A stretch of DNA of 22,610 nt from JADGRQ01 sp041476585 (GTDB lineage Bacteria > Pseudomonadota > Gammaproteobacteria > Burkholderiales > SG8-39): NCBI GenBank assembly GCA_041476585.1, contig JBGOTT010000028.1:1-22610 (forward strand), given 5' to 3'. Position numbers and translations under genes: made by a program. Positions 1-7,342 of the stretch are shown here, in pieces (position 1 is the stretch's first letter; the number at the start of each line of letters is the position of its first letter). The notes below the pieces were generated by a model. That model made no database searches, was not told the origin of the DNA, and saw only the letters and a list, made by a program, of their open reading frames with translations.

Positions 1-52
1 TGATCACTTCCTTGCGCATGACCAAGTCTGGGTTGAATTGCCTGCCGGTCAT
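1..52 (-). CDS. 5' end of an unidentified gene, cut by the window edge
   Basis: On the minus strand an ATG at 52-50 opens a frame that stays open to the window edge. It reads MTGRQFNPDLVMRKEVI. It begins 46 bases after the stop of the enoyl-CoA hydratase gene on the same strand, so it would be the third gene of that operon. A second in-frame ATG lies at 20-18. Seventeen residues are too few to recognise a family, and the ribosome site (GCGGG just upstream) is weak. It could also be a chance frame. Confidence 0.35.
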   Translation of the reverse strand, partial: MTGRQFNPDLVMRKEVI

Positions 53-98
53 CCCGCGAAAGGGCAATGACCAGGAGCAGGAATCTCAGGCCGGTAGC

Positions 99-908
99 TC
101 ATTCAATCCCGCTGATCTGACTTTTCCCTCTACGCATCACTGCCTGTCGGGTCCGTCCGAAGCTGGCCGCGTCGAAGCGCGCCACCGAGGCCTTTGCAAG
201 GTCGGCCTCAAGCATCAGTCCTTGCTGAACCGTCTGGTGCAGGCCAACGCGCATCGCCTCGCGCACTGCACTCAAAGTCTGCCGATCACAAGTGAGGATG
301 TCGCGGGCGAGCTGGCGGCAATAGGGCATCAGCTCATCGGGAGGCAGCACCTCCAGCACCAATCCCCACTCCTTGGCAGTCCGAGCCTCCACGTAATTGC
401 CTGTAAAGCTGAGATAGCGGGCCCGCACCGGGCCAATCCGCATCGCCAAGTACTGCGTCATGCCCCAGGCGGGGACGACGCCCACCCGTGCGTGCGTGTC
501 CGCGAAGCACGCGTTGGTCGAAGCAACCGGAATGTCGCAGTTGAGCGCGACTTCGAAACCGCCTGCGACGGCGTAGCCGTTGATGGCGGCGATGGTGGGC
601 TTGCGCAACGTCTCGAAGGCCTGCATGACCGGGCAGTCCACGCCCATTTCCGCCTGATCGAGCGGCGCGGTTTCGAGTTCCTTCAGATCTATGCCGACCG
701 AAAACGCCTTGTCGCCGGCCCCCGTGAAGATGATGGCGCCCACATCGTCGTCCCGGTTCAGTTCTTGCAGCGCGACCAGCAGGTTGCTGCGCAGCTGTCG
801 CGACAGCGCATTGAGCTGTTCAGGCCGGTTAAGCGTGACGGTGGCAATGCCTTCGGTCACGTCGATCAGCAAACTGTCGCCTTCCAACAGATATCGGCTC
901 ACGGTCAC
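99..908 (-). CDS. Enoyl-CoA hydratase/isomerase (crotonase family)
   Basis: 269 residues, normal for the family. It probably hydrates or isomerises an enoyl-CoA in the cytoplasm during beta-oxidation-like breakdown of an acyl- or aryl-CoA. The first oxyanion-hole segment is AFSVGIDLKEL (69-78) and the second is NGYAVAGGFEVAL (110-122). E119 matches the first catalytic Glu of rat enoyl-CoA hydratase (Glu144). The position of the second (Glu164, usually in a PE pair) is H139 within FADTHARVG, so plain hydratase activity is doubtful; another crotonase reaction is possible. The start is GTG at 908, with AGGGAG five bases before it. It follows the acyl-CoA dehydrogenase gene by 54 bases on the same strand, so the two are probably one operon under the divergent control region at 2139-2194. 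The natural substrate is unknown. Confidence 0.88.
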   Translation of the reverse strand: MTVSRYLLEGDSLLIDVTEGIATVTLNRPEQLNALSRQLRSNLLVALQELNRDDDVGAIIFTGAGDKAFSVGIDLKELETAPLDQAEMGVDCPVMQAFETLRKPTIAAINGYAVAGGFEVALNCDIPVASTNACFADTHARVGVVPAWGMTQYLAMRIGPVRARYLSFTGNYVEARTAKEWGLVLEVLPPDELMPYCRQLARDILTCDRQTLSAVREAMRVGLHQTVQQGLMLEADLAKASVARFDAASFGRTRQAVMRRGKSQISGIE

Positions 909-962
909 GGCTCTCCCTTCGTTCGATCTGCCTTGCTTTACTGATGCGCGGAGCCCGGGAAA

Positions 963-2123
963 TCACATGCGCTTCGCGACTTCCTCCAGCATCACCTCGG
1001 TTGCTCCACCGCCGATTGTCAGGATGCGCGCGTCGCGCACCATGCGCTCGATCGGCGTGCCAACAATGTAGCCGGTTCCGCCATGCAGCTGCAGGCAGCC
1101 GTGGACCACTTCCTGAAGCGTCTCACAGGCGAAGGCCTTGAGCATCGAGACCTCGCGTACGGTGTCCTTGCCCTCGTCGATCATCTGCGCGCAGGAATAG
1201 ACCAGCGAACGCGCTGCGGCCGCCTTGGAAGCCATCCAGGCCAGTTTGTTTCGCACTACCTGCTGGTCCCACAGCGTCCCGCCGAAAGCCATACGCGTCT
1301 TGACGTAATCCACCGTCAGCTCGATCGCCTTGGCGCATTGGCCGACGCTCATTGCGCCTGCAACTAGGCGCTCGTTCTGAAACGTGCTCATGATGTAGTA
1401 GAAGCCCTTGCCCTCCTCGCCGAGAAGGTTTCCCGCCGGCAGGCGCACGTCGTCGAAGAAAAGTTCGGCCGTGTCGGAAGCGCGCCAGCCGTGCTTCTCG
1501 AACTTGCGGCCGACCACCAGGCCCGGCGTGCCCTTTTCGACGATGAACAGCGAAATGCCGCGGGCGCCCCTGGCCTCCGGATCAGTGCGCGCCGCCACGA
1601 TGTAGATATCGCCGTACACGCCGTTGGTGATGAAGGTCTTTCCGCCATTGATGACCCAGGCGTCGCCATCGCGCTCAGCGCGGGTCTTCAGACCGGCGAC
1701 GTCGGAACCCGCATGCGGCTCGGTCACGCAGATCGCGCCGATCTTCTCGCCTGCACAAGCGGCCAGCAGGTAGCGCTGCTTCTGTTCGTGCGTTCCGCAA
1801 TGCGCAATGTGCGCAATGGACATGTCGCTATGCACCGTGATTGCCGCGGCCACCCCGCCGTAGGTGCTGCGCCCCAACTCCTCGCCAAACACTACGGACG
1901 CCAGCGCACCCAGACCACCGCCCCCGTACTCAACGGGATGGCGCATGCCGAGAAATCCAAGGCCGCCCAAAGTGCGAAACAGTGCTCTCGGAACCTGCCC
2001 CGCCAGTTCCCATGCGTCGGCATACGGAACGATTTCCTCGTCGACGAACCGCCGCAGCTGGGCGCGCAGCAGGCGCAGGTCCTCGTCGAGAATGCCGGGC
2101 TCGTTGAAGTCGAATTCACTCAT
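963..2123 (-). CDS. Acyl-CoA dehydrogenase with LCAD/IVD-type catalytic Glu
   Basis: 386 residues, full length. This FAD flavoprotein oxidises an acyl-CoA to the 2-enoyl-CoA and passes electrons to ETF. The FAD/substrate segment ICVTEPHAGSD is at 131-141 and the C-terminal segment QLHGGTGY at 345-352. The usual catalytic Glu in the YEG of MCAD is replaced by Gly (IGGGATE, 370-376). Instead Glu251 in FQNERLVAG sits where long-chain and isovaleryl-CoA dehydrogenases carry their base (MCAD Thr255 position). The enzyme is therefore probably active, with a branched, long or cyclic acyl-CoA as a likely substrate (inference). ATG at 2123; a modest AGAGGG lies about 10 bases upstream. It is first of an operon with the hydratase and diverges from tetR across 85 bases holding an operator. 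Confidence 0.9.
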   Translation of the reverse strand: MSEFDFNEPGILDEDLRLLRAQLRRFVDEEIVPYADAWELAGQVPRALFRTLGGLGFLGMRHPVEYGGGGLGALASVVFGEELGRSTYGGVAAAITVHSDMSIAHIAHCGTHEQKQRYLLAACAGEKIGAICVTEPHAGSDVAGLKTRAERDGDAWVINGGKTFITNGVYGDIYIVAARTDPEARGARGISLFIVEKGTPGLVVGRKFEKHGWRASDTAELFFDDVRLPAGNLLGEEGKGFYYIMSTFQNERLVAGAMSVGQCAKAIELTVDYVKTRMAFGGTLWDQQVVRNKLAWMASKAAAARSLVYSCAQMIDEGKDTVREVSMLKAFACETLQEVVHGCLQLHGGTGYIVGTPIERMVRDARILTIGGGATEVMLEEVAKRM

Positions 2124-2138
2124 CGGGGCAGCGCCCTC

Positions 2139-2167
2139 TTGTAACAGAGAGTTCGTCCGTCTATTAT
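2139..2167 (+). promoter_or_regulatory. Sigma70-like promoter of the tetR gene
   Basis: TTGTAA at 2139-2144, a 17-base spacer, then TATTAT at 2162-2167. Predicted transcription start is near 2174, inside the palindrome at 2169-2190, which fits autorepression. The leader would be about 35 bases and shows no clear Shine-Dalgarno before the ATG at 2209. Confidence 0.55.
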
Positions 2168-2194
2168 TATAGTCCGACCTGTCGGATTATTTAT
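2166..2194 (-). promoter_or_regulatory. Operator palindrome and divergent promoter for the acyl-CoA dehydrogenase operon
   Basis: The core TCCGACCTGTCGGA (2173-2186) has perfect six-base arms around CT. After one mismatch the symmetry continues (ATA at 2169-2171, TAT at 2188-2190), giving a 22-base dyad typical of TetR operators. On the minus strand a perfect TATAAT lies at 2171-2166, so the dyad fills the space between the -10 and the weak -35 of the leftward promoter. A single bound repressor would block both directions. That the TetR encoded at 2209 binds here is inferred from position. Confidence 0.65.
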
Positions 2195-2208
2195 TAATTG
2201 CACCGTGT

Positions 2209-2799
2209 ATGCCGCGTGTTCGCGCAGAGGACTACGACGCCAAGGCGCAAGAGATCATGGACCGCGCCGCGGTGCTGTTTGCCCGCACCGGCTACCCCAA
2301 CGCGAAGATGCAGGACATCGCCAAGGCCTGCGGCGCATCCAAGTCGATGATCTACCACTACTTTCCGACCAAGGAGGATCTACTATTCTCGATGCTGCAG
2401 GAGCACTTGGAAACCCTGATCGCGGCGATCGAGGACGCCGGCCGCGAGGCACAGTCTCCCGCAGAGCGTGTCCGGTCGTTCGTAGGGGTCTACACGCAGC
2501 GGTCGGCACAAGCACGCCGTCGCCACATGGTGGCGATGAACGACGTCAAGTTCCTCCGCGCGTCGCGGCAGTCCCCGCTGCTTGCCCTGGAGCGCAAAGT
2601 CATTGATCTGCTGAGCGGCTTCTTGCGCCAGCTCAACCCCCACCTCCACCGGGCCCTGTACAAGCCCTACGCCCTGCTGCTGATCGGCATGCTGAACTGG
2701 ACCGAGACTTGGTATCGCCCGAAGGGGACGATCCAGCCGCAGGAGTTGTCGGAGCGGATCTGGCGATTGTTCGTACGCGGCTTTGTTGCGGAATGGTGA
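2209..2799 (+). CDS. TetR/AcrR-family transcriptional repressor
   Basis: 196 residues. The N-terminal helix-turn-helix spans about residues 12-58 and has the family signature: FARTGYPNAKMQDIAKACGA followed by SKSMIYHYFPTKEDLL. The C-terminal ligand domain is family-variable; acyl-CoA or aromatic ligands are common for TetR proteins in such places, but nothing here fixes the ligand. It diverges from an acyl-CoA dehydrogenase/hydratase operon and is followed after 10 bases by a quinone reductase gene. The 22-base dyad in its own promoter is the obvious binding site. ATG at 2209 was chosen because it gives the standard TetR N-terminus; no good ribosome site precedes it. Confidence 0.88.
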   Translation: MPRVRAEDYDAKAQEIMDRAAVLFARTGYPNAKMQDIAKACGASKSMIYHYFPTKEDLLFSMLQEHLETLIAAIEDAGREAQSPAERVRSFVGVYTQRSAQARRRHMVAMNDVKFLRASRQSPLLALERKVIDLLSGFLRQLNPHLHRALYKPYALLLIGMLNWTETWYRPKGTIQPQELSERIWRLFVRGFVAEW

Positions 2800-2809
2800 G
2801 GCTCGGGCA

Positions 2810-3544
2810 ATGAAGGTGTTCATCGTCTTCGCGCACCACGAACCACAATCGTTCGGCGCGGCCCTGCTGAAGACGTCGGTTGACGCCCTCGAGGCTGCAG
2901 ACCACGAAGTGGTCGTCTCCGACCTGCACGCGATGGGGTTCAATCCGATCGCCACGGCCGCCGACTTCAAGCAGCGCCGCTTCCCGGATGCCCTGCAGTA
3001 CGACCGCGAACAGAAGTACGCTTGCGAGCACGGCGCGTTCGCAGAAGACATTCAGGCCGAGATCGACAAGCTGCTGTGGTGCGACTTCCTGGTCCTGCAG
3101 TTTCCGCTGTGGTGGTTCTCGATGCCTGCGATCCTGAAAGGATGGATCGATCGCGTCTTCGTCAATGGCGTGGTCTACGGCAAGGGCCGCCGCATGGACA
3201 CCGGGGGCCTCAAGGGCCGCACGGCCATGATGACGATCACCACGGGCTGTTATCCGGAGATGGTCGCGCCGGATGGGTTGTTGGGGGACATGAACGTGAA
3301 TCTGTGGCACCTCAACGCCGGCACGCTCGCCTATGCGGGATTGAAGGTGCTGCCGCCGTTCGTCGCGTGGTCGATCCACTACACGACGCATGGGGAGCGA
3401 ATGCAGTACCTCGCGCAGTACGCGCGATGCCTGCAGCGCTTGGAGCGGATCGAACCGCTGTTTTTCCATCCGCTGTCGGACTTTGGGCCGGACTGGCGCC
3501 TGAAACCCGGAATCGAGCCGCGCGCCGTCGGCCAGCGTCGCTGA
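2810..3544 (+). CDS. NAD(P)H:quinone reductase, flavodoxin-fold (NQO1/KefF/MdaB-like)
   Basis: 244 residues. It begins with beta strand MKVFIVFAHHEPQSF, the flavin-phosphate loop of this family, and carries the signature FPLWWFSMPAILKGWIDRVF (98-117). It probably binds FMN or FAD and reduces quinones by two electrons in the cytoplasm. Start: ATG at 2810, with GAGG at 2798-2801 as ribosome site; an in-frame start at 2783 would overlap tetR by 17 bases and adds nine unlikely residues. It is 10 bases after tetR and 76 bases before tphA2. It may protect against quinones formed from catechol-type intermediates, but this is inference; it is not a usual member of tph operons. Confidence 0.85.
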   Translation: MKVFIVFAHHEPQSFGAALLKTSVDALEAADHEVVVSDLHAMGFNPIATAADFKQRRFPDALQYDREQKYACEHGAFAEDIQAEIDKLLWCDFLVLQFPLWWFSMPAILKGWIDRVFVNGVVYGKGRRMDTGGLKGRTAMMTITTGCYPEMVAPDGLLGDMNVNLWHLNAGTLAYAGLKVLPPFVAWSIHYTTHGERMQYLAQYARCLQRLERIEPLFFHPLSDFGPDWRLKPGIEPRAVGQRR

Positions 3545-3562
3545 CGCGAGCGCGCTGCTAGT

Positions 3563-3592
3563 GCCAGGATGCGGTGTAAATTCGCATCTGGC
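3563..3592. promoter_or_regulatory. Dyad just upstream of tphA2, candidate operator
   Basis: The arms GCCAGGATGCG (3563-3573) and CGCATCTGGC (3583-3592) are complementary except for one extra G in the left arm, and flank GTGTAAATT. It sits 28 bases before tphA2 and 18 bases after the quinone reductase stop. No T-run follows, so a terminator is unlikely. An AT-rich TGTAAA in the loop could be part of a promoter, but no convincing -35 is visible. Confidence 0.4.
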
Positions 3593-3620
3593 GAGACCCC
3601 AGATCCGGAGACGAACCGAC

Positions 3621-4886
3621 ATGCATGCCACCAACGCATTAACCGTACCGCCGCGCAGCGCGCGCGCGTGGGCGCCCGGGGTTCTGACCAGGGTACCGTA
3701 CTGGCTGTACCAGGACGCGGACGTCTTCCGCGCCGAACAGCAGCGCCTGTTCGAAGGCCCGGTCTGGAACTATCTGTGCCTCGAGGCGGAACTCGAGAGG
3801 CCCGGAGATTACCGCTCCACGTTCGCGGGCCGGATGCCGGTGATCGTGACGCGCGATGCGGATGGAGAGATCTACGCGTTCGAGAACCGTTGCGCGCACC
3901 GCGGCGCACTGCTGAGTCTCGAGGACGGAGGCAACGTGCGTGACTTTCAGTGCGTGTATCACGCCTGGACCTATGATCTGAAGGGCAACCTCAAGGGCGT
4001 GGCATTTCAGGAAGGCATCGGCGGCAAGGGAGGCATGCCGAAGTCCTTCTGCATGGAGGAGCACGGTCCGAGGAAGCTGCGCACTGCAACGGTGTGCGGG
4101 CTGGTGTTCGGCAGCCTCGCCGAGGACGTTTCGTCGATCGAGGAGTACCTTGGCGACGCAGTCCTCCGTCGCGTTGAGCGCGTGCTAGCGAAGCCGGTGA
4201 CCGTGATCGGCCGCTTTACCCAGGCGCTGCCGAACAACTGGAAGCTTTATGTGGAGAATGTGAAGGACTCTTATCACGCGAGCCTGCTGCACCTGTTCTT
4301 CACCACTTTTCGGCTCAACCGCCTCACCCAGCGCGGCGGCGTCATCGTCAGTGAGACCGGCGCGCACCACGTGAGCTGGTCCGCCCTCGACCCAGAGGTC
4401 GCCGGACAAGAAGACGGATCCTACAGCGAGCAGGGCATCCGCTCGGAGAGCGGCGACTACCGGCTCGCCGACCCGGGCATGCTCGAAGGGCGCGACGAGT
4501 TCGGCGACGGCATCACGCTGCAGATCCTGTCGGTGTTTCCGGGATTCGTCCTGCAGCAGATCCAAAACAGCATCGCGGTCCGGCAGGTCCTGCCGAAGGG
4601 CATCCAGAGCACAGACCTCAACTGGACCTATCTCGGCTTCACTGATGATACGCCGGAGATGCGCACGCTGCGCCTCAGGCAGTCGAACCTCGTGGGTCCG
4701 GCCGGGTTCGTCTCGATGGAAGACGGTGCGGTGGGGGGGTTCGTGCAGCGCGGCATCGCCAGCGCCGGCGACGAGCAGGCGGTCGTGGAAATGGGCGGGG
4801 AAGGCGCCGAGACCCAGGATTTCCGTGCGACAGAAACATCGGTGCGCGGGTTTTGGAAAGCGTACCGGGCCTGCATGGCACTCTGA
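3621..4886 (+). CDS. tphA2: Terephthalate 1,2-dioxygenase, oxygenase large (alpha) subunit
   Basis: 421 residues; Comamonas TphA2 has about 413. It is a Rieske non-heme iron oxygenase alpha subunit that adds both atoms of O2 to terephthalate, giving the cis-dihydrodiol. Rieske [2Fe-2S] ligands are C91, H93, C111 and H114 (CAHRG ... CVYH). The iron site is DSYHASLLH (216-224), with H219 and H224, plus D368 in SMEDGA. Long stretches match remembered TphA2 closely, such as RFTQALPNNWKLY and LQILSVFPGFVLQQIQNSIAV. Arginines R321 (SIAVRQ) and R409 (TSVRGFW), thought to hold the second carboxylate, are kept. ATG at 3621 has GGAG ten bases upstream; the in-frame ATG at 3561 would add 20 atypical residues. 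It is the first gene of the operon A2-A3-B-A1. A related dicarboxylate cannot be excluded as substrate. Confidence 0.92.
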   Translation: MHATNALTVPPRSARAWAPGVLTRVPYWLYQDADVFRAEQQRLFEGPVWNYLCLEAELERPGDYRSTFAGRMPVIVTRDADGEIYAFENRCAHRGALLSLEDGGNVRDFQCVYHAWTYDLKGNLKGVAFQEGIGGKGGMPKSFCMEEHGPRKLRTATVCGLVFGSLAEDVSSIEEYLGDAVLRRVERVLAKPVTVIGRFTQALPNNWKLYVENVKDSYHASLLHLFFTTFRLNRLTQRGGVIVSETGAHHVSWSALDPEVAGQEDGSYSEQGIRSESGDYRLADPGMLEGRDEFGDGITLQILSVFPGFVLQQIQNSIAVRQVLPKGIQSTDLNWTYLGFTDDTPEMRTLRLRQSNLVGPAGFVSMEDGAVGGFVQRGIASAGDEQAVVEMGGEGAETQDFRATETSVRGFWKAYRACMAL

Positions 4887-4889
4887 CGC

Positions 4890-5363
4890 ATGATCGAATC
4901 CAGCCTGCATTATCGTCTTGCCGTTCTGAACGCCGACTACGCACGCGCGATCGACGACGATCGCCTCGAGGCCTGGCCGGAGTTCTTTCTCGACCGGTGC
5001 TTGTACAAGGTCACCACCGCCGACAATCACCACAAGGGGCTCGAGGCCGGCATCATCTATGCCGAGTCCAAGGCGATGCTGAAAGACCGGGTATCGGCAT
5101 TGCGCAAAGCGAATATTTACGAACGTCAGCGCTACCGCCACGTGGTCGGCCTCGCGGCGATCCTTGCGCAGGAGGCAGGCACGGTGTGCACCGAAAGCCC
5201 GTTTCTGGTCGCCCGCATAATGCGCGACGGCCACACGGACCTGTTCGCCACCGGGCGCTACATCGATCGCGTCTCCGTCAACGCGGGCGATCTCAAGTTC
5301 ATCGAGCGCCTCGTGGTGTGCGACAGCGCGCGCTTCGACACGCTGGTCGCACTTCCGCTCTAG
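4890..5363 (+). CDS. tphA3: Terephthalate 1,2-dioxygenase, oxygenase small (beta) subunit
   Basis: 157 residues; TphA3 is about 154. It belongs to the ring-hydroxylating dioxygenase beta family (cystatin-like fold), with no cofactor, and serves to build the alpha3beta3 hexamer. Family features are the N-terminal YRLAVLNADYARAIDDDRLE, followed by WPEFFLDRCLYKV, and a C-terminal KFIERLVVCDSARFDTLV. It starts 3 bases after the tphA2 stop and ends 3 bases before tphB, so translation is probably coupled. The assignment to terephthalate rests on the neighbours; alone it could belong to a salicylate 5-hydroxylase or anthranilate-type system. Confidence 0.9.
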   Translation: MIESSLHYRLAVLNADYARAIDDDRLEAWPEFFLDRCLYKVTTADNHHKGLEAGIIYAESKAMLKDRVSALRKANIYERQRYRHVVGLAAILAQEAGTVCTESPFLVARIMRDGHTDLFATGRYIDRVSVNAGDLKFIERLVVCDSARFDTLVALPL

Positions 5364-5366
5364 CCC

Positions 5367-6305
5367 ATGGTAGCGCGGCGGCGTATCGCGATCGCCATCG
5401 GCGATCCCAACGGAATCGGCCCGGAAATCGCGGTTAAGGCCGCGGCCCGGCATCTTGCCGGCCCGATCGAGACTGTGCTGGTCGGCGATGATTTCGTCAT
5501 CCACGAGTACGCGCGCCGCTTTGCGGGCGGAATTGAATTGACGCTCGCCCCGGTGAACGCGCTCGAGGCAGCCGCGTTTTCGCCCGGCGTACTCGATCCT
5601 CGCGCGGGCATCGCGACCGTCGCCTACGTCCGCGAGGCGGTGCGGCTCGCCGAACGCGGCGAGGTTTTCGCCGTGATCGGCTGCCCTCACTCGGAGACCG
5701 CCATCAATCGTGCTGGAATCCGGTTTTCCGGATATCCACAGCTGATCGCCGAGCTCACCGGCACCGCCGAGGACCGGGTGTTCCTGATGCTGGTCGCAGC
5801 CGGGTTGCGCATTGCGCACGTCACGCTACATGAGAGCGTACGCGGTGCTCTCGCGCGCATGACCCCGGAACTTGTCATCCAGGCCGGCCGCGCCGCGGCA
5901 GACGCGGTAACGCGGCTCGGCGTCGCCTCGCCGAAGCTGGGCGTCTTCGGCATCAACCCGCACGCAGGGGAGGACGGGCTCTTCGGCGACGAGGACGAGT
6001 ACATCACCAAGCCGGCGGTCGCGCGGCTGAGGGAGCTCGGCGTCGCGGCCGACGGTCCAGCGGGGGCCGATCTTCTGCTCAGCCAGCGTAGGCACGACGT
6101 GTATCTCGCGATGTTTCACGACCAGGGGCACATCCCGGTGAAGCTCGTTTCGCCCCTGCGCGCGAGCGCGCTTTCCATCGGCGCGCCGGTGCTCTTCTCC
6201 AGCGTCGGCCACGGTTGCGCCTACGACATCGCCGGCAAGGGGGTTGCCGATCCGACTTCCGTCATCGACACGCTCGCGCTGCTCGGCGCCGCCGCTCCGA
6301 GCTGA
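5367..6305 (+). CDS. tphB: 1,2-Dihydroxy-3,5-cyclohexadiene-1,4-dicarboxylate dehydrogenase (PdxA family)
   Basis: 312 residues; TphB is about 315. It oxidises and decarboxylates the terephthalate cis-dihydrodiol to protocatechuate using NAD(P)+. The fold is that of PdxA, 4-hydroxythreonine-phosphate dehydrogenase: GDPNGIGPEI (12-21), THE/HESVRG around H155, INPHAGEDGLFGDED (196-210), and FHDQGHIPVKL (250-260). H155, H199 and H251 match the metal-binding histidines of PdxA. FHDQGHIP with SSVGHGCAYDIAG near the C-terminus resembles TphB rather than true PdxA (YHDQGLP). It lies between tphA3 (3-base gap) and tphA1 (5-base gap), exactly the Comamonas order, which makes a vitamin B6 role very unlikely. 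Confidence 0.92.
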   Translation: MVARRRIAIAIGDPNGIGPEIAVKAAARHLAGPIETVLVGDDFVIHEYARRFAGGIELTLAPVNALEAAAFSPGVLDPRAGIATVAYVREAVRLAERGEVFAVIGCPHSETAINRAGIRFSGYPQLIAELTGTAEDRVFLMLVAAGLRIAHVTLHESVRGALARMTPELVIQAGRAAADAVTRLGVASPKLGVFGINPHAGEDGLFGDEDEYITKPAVARLRELGVAADGPAGADLLLSQRRHDVYLAMFHDQGHIPVKLVSPLRASALSIGAPVLFSSVGHGCAYDIAGKGVADPTSVIDTLALLGAAAPS

Positions 6306-6310
6306 GGCCG

Positions 6311-7342
6311 ATGGCCTACACGATTCGCGTGACGGACTCGGATATCGCGTTCCCTTGCGCTCCCGGCACCACGATTCTCGACGCCGCGCAGAACGCCGGC
6401 TACGCGATGCCCTATTCTTGTCGCAATGGGGTTTGCGGCAATTGCAAAGGGTGGATCCAGACGGGGCAGATCGATGTCCCGCGAGCGCTGGACGGAATCT
6501 CCGACGAGGAGCGCGCCGGGGGCTACACGCTATTTTGCCAGGCGAAGCCGCGCTCGGACCTTGAGATCGCGCCGCGCGAGATCCAACGCATCGATCCGAA
6601 CGCGCGCAAGCTCGTGAGCGCGAAGATCTACCGCATCGAGCGGCCGGCCGACGACGTCGCGCTGCTGCAGCTTCGCTTTCCCGCAGGGACCCGGGTAAAG
6701 TTCAAGGCCGGTCAGTATCTCCAAGTGCTGCTCGAGGACGGCGAGCGGCGCTGCTTCTCGATGGCCAATCCACCGCAGCAGAGCGACGGCGCGCATCTGC
6801 ACATCCGCGTGGTCCCCGGCGGGCGGTTTTCCGAGCGGGTACTGCCGGGCCTCGCGGCCGGAATGACGCTCCGCGTGGAGCTGCCCTACGGCGATTTCTT
6901 CCTGCGCGAAACCTCTGACAAGCCCGCGATCTTCGTCGCGAGCGGCACCGGCTTCGCGCCGATCAAGTCGATCCTCGAGGATGCGTTTCGCCGGGGCGTG
7001 AAGCGCCAGATGACGCTGTACTGGGGCGCGAGAAAGCGCACAGATCTGTATCTCATGCCGCTCGCGGAGAAATGGGCCGTGCAGCAGCCGACATTCCGTT
7101 TCGTGCCGGTGCTCTCTGAGGAAGGCCCCGCGAACGGCTGGATGGGCCGAACGGGGTTCGTGCACCGGGCGGTGATGGAAGACTTTCCGACGCTGAGAGG
7201 ACACGCAGTGTACGCCTGCGGCGTGCCGGCGATGATCAACGCGGCGCGCCGGGACTTCGAGCGCAAGCGGGCGTTGCCGCCGGAGGACTTCCACTGCGAC
7301 GCGTTCGTGACGCCCGCCGACGTCGTCAAACCCCGCTCGTAG
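6311..7342 (+). CDS. tphA1: Terephthalate dioxygenase reductase (ferredoxin-FAD-NAD type)
   Basis: 343 residues; TphA1 is about 336. It passes electrons from NAD(P)H through FAD and a plant-type [2Fe-2S] centre to the TphA2A3 oxygenase. The N-terminal ferredoxin domain has ligands C37, C42, C45 and C76 (SCRNGVCGNC, then TLFC). The FAD motif RCFSMAN is at 147-153, and the NAD-binding segment starts at GTGFAPIKS (212-220), with a late YACGVPAMI. ATG at 6311 was chosen over an in-frame start 96 bases upstream inside tphB because the ferredoxin domain begins right here. Its 3' end overlaps the convergent small gene at 7326-7601 by 17 bases. It might also feed the VanA-like oxygenase nearby, which has no reductase of its own here (inference). 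Confidence 0.92.
   Translation: MAYTIRVTDSDIAFPCAPGTTILDAAQNAGYAMPYSCRNGVCGNCKGWIQTGQIDVPRALDGISDEERAGGYTLFCQAKPRSDLEIAPREIQRIDPNARKLVSAKIYRIERPADDVALLQLRFPAGTRVKFKAGQYLQVLLEDGERRCFSMANPPQQSDGAHLHIRVVPGGRFSERVLPGLAAGMTLRVELPYGDFFLRETSDKPAIFVASGTGFAPIKSILEDAFRRGVKRQMTLYWGARKRTDLYLMPLAEKWAVQQPTFRFVPVLSEEGPANGWMGRTGFVHRAVMEDFPTLRGHAVYACGVPAMINAARRDFERKRALPPEDFHCDAFVTPADVVKPRS

Noticed and set aside
12..944. Plus-strand open frame of 310 codons opposite the first hydratase
   Set aside because: It is the complement of a gene with clear crotonase motifs; its own sequence is low-complexity His/Arg/Gln-rich and matches no family.
4185..5819. Minus-strand open frame of 544 codons across tphA2, tphA3 and tphB
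   Set aside because: It spans three recognised genes and their gaps, which is typical of antisense frames in GC-rich DNA; no domain or ribosome site.
5367..6305. Annotation as PdxA of vitamin B6 synthesis
   Set aside because: Position between tphA3 and tphA1 and TphB-like segments (FHDQGHIP, SSVGHG) argue for the dihydrodiol dehydrogenase.
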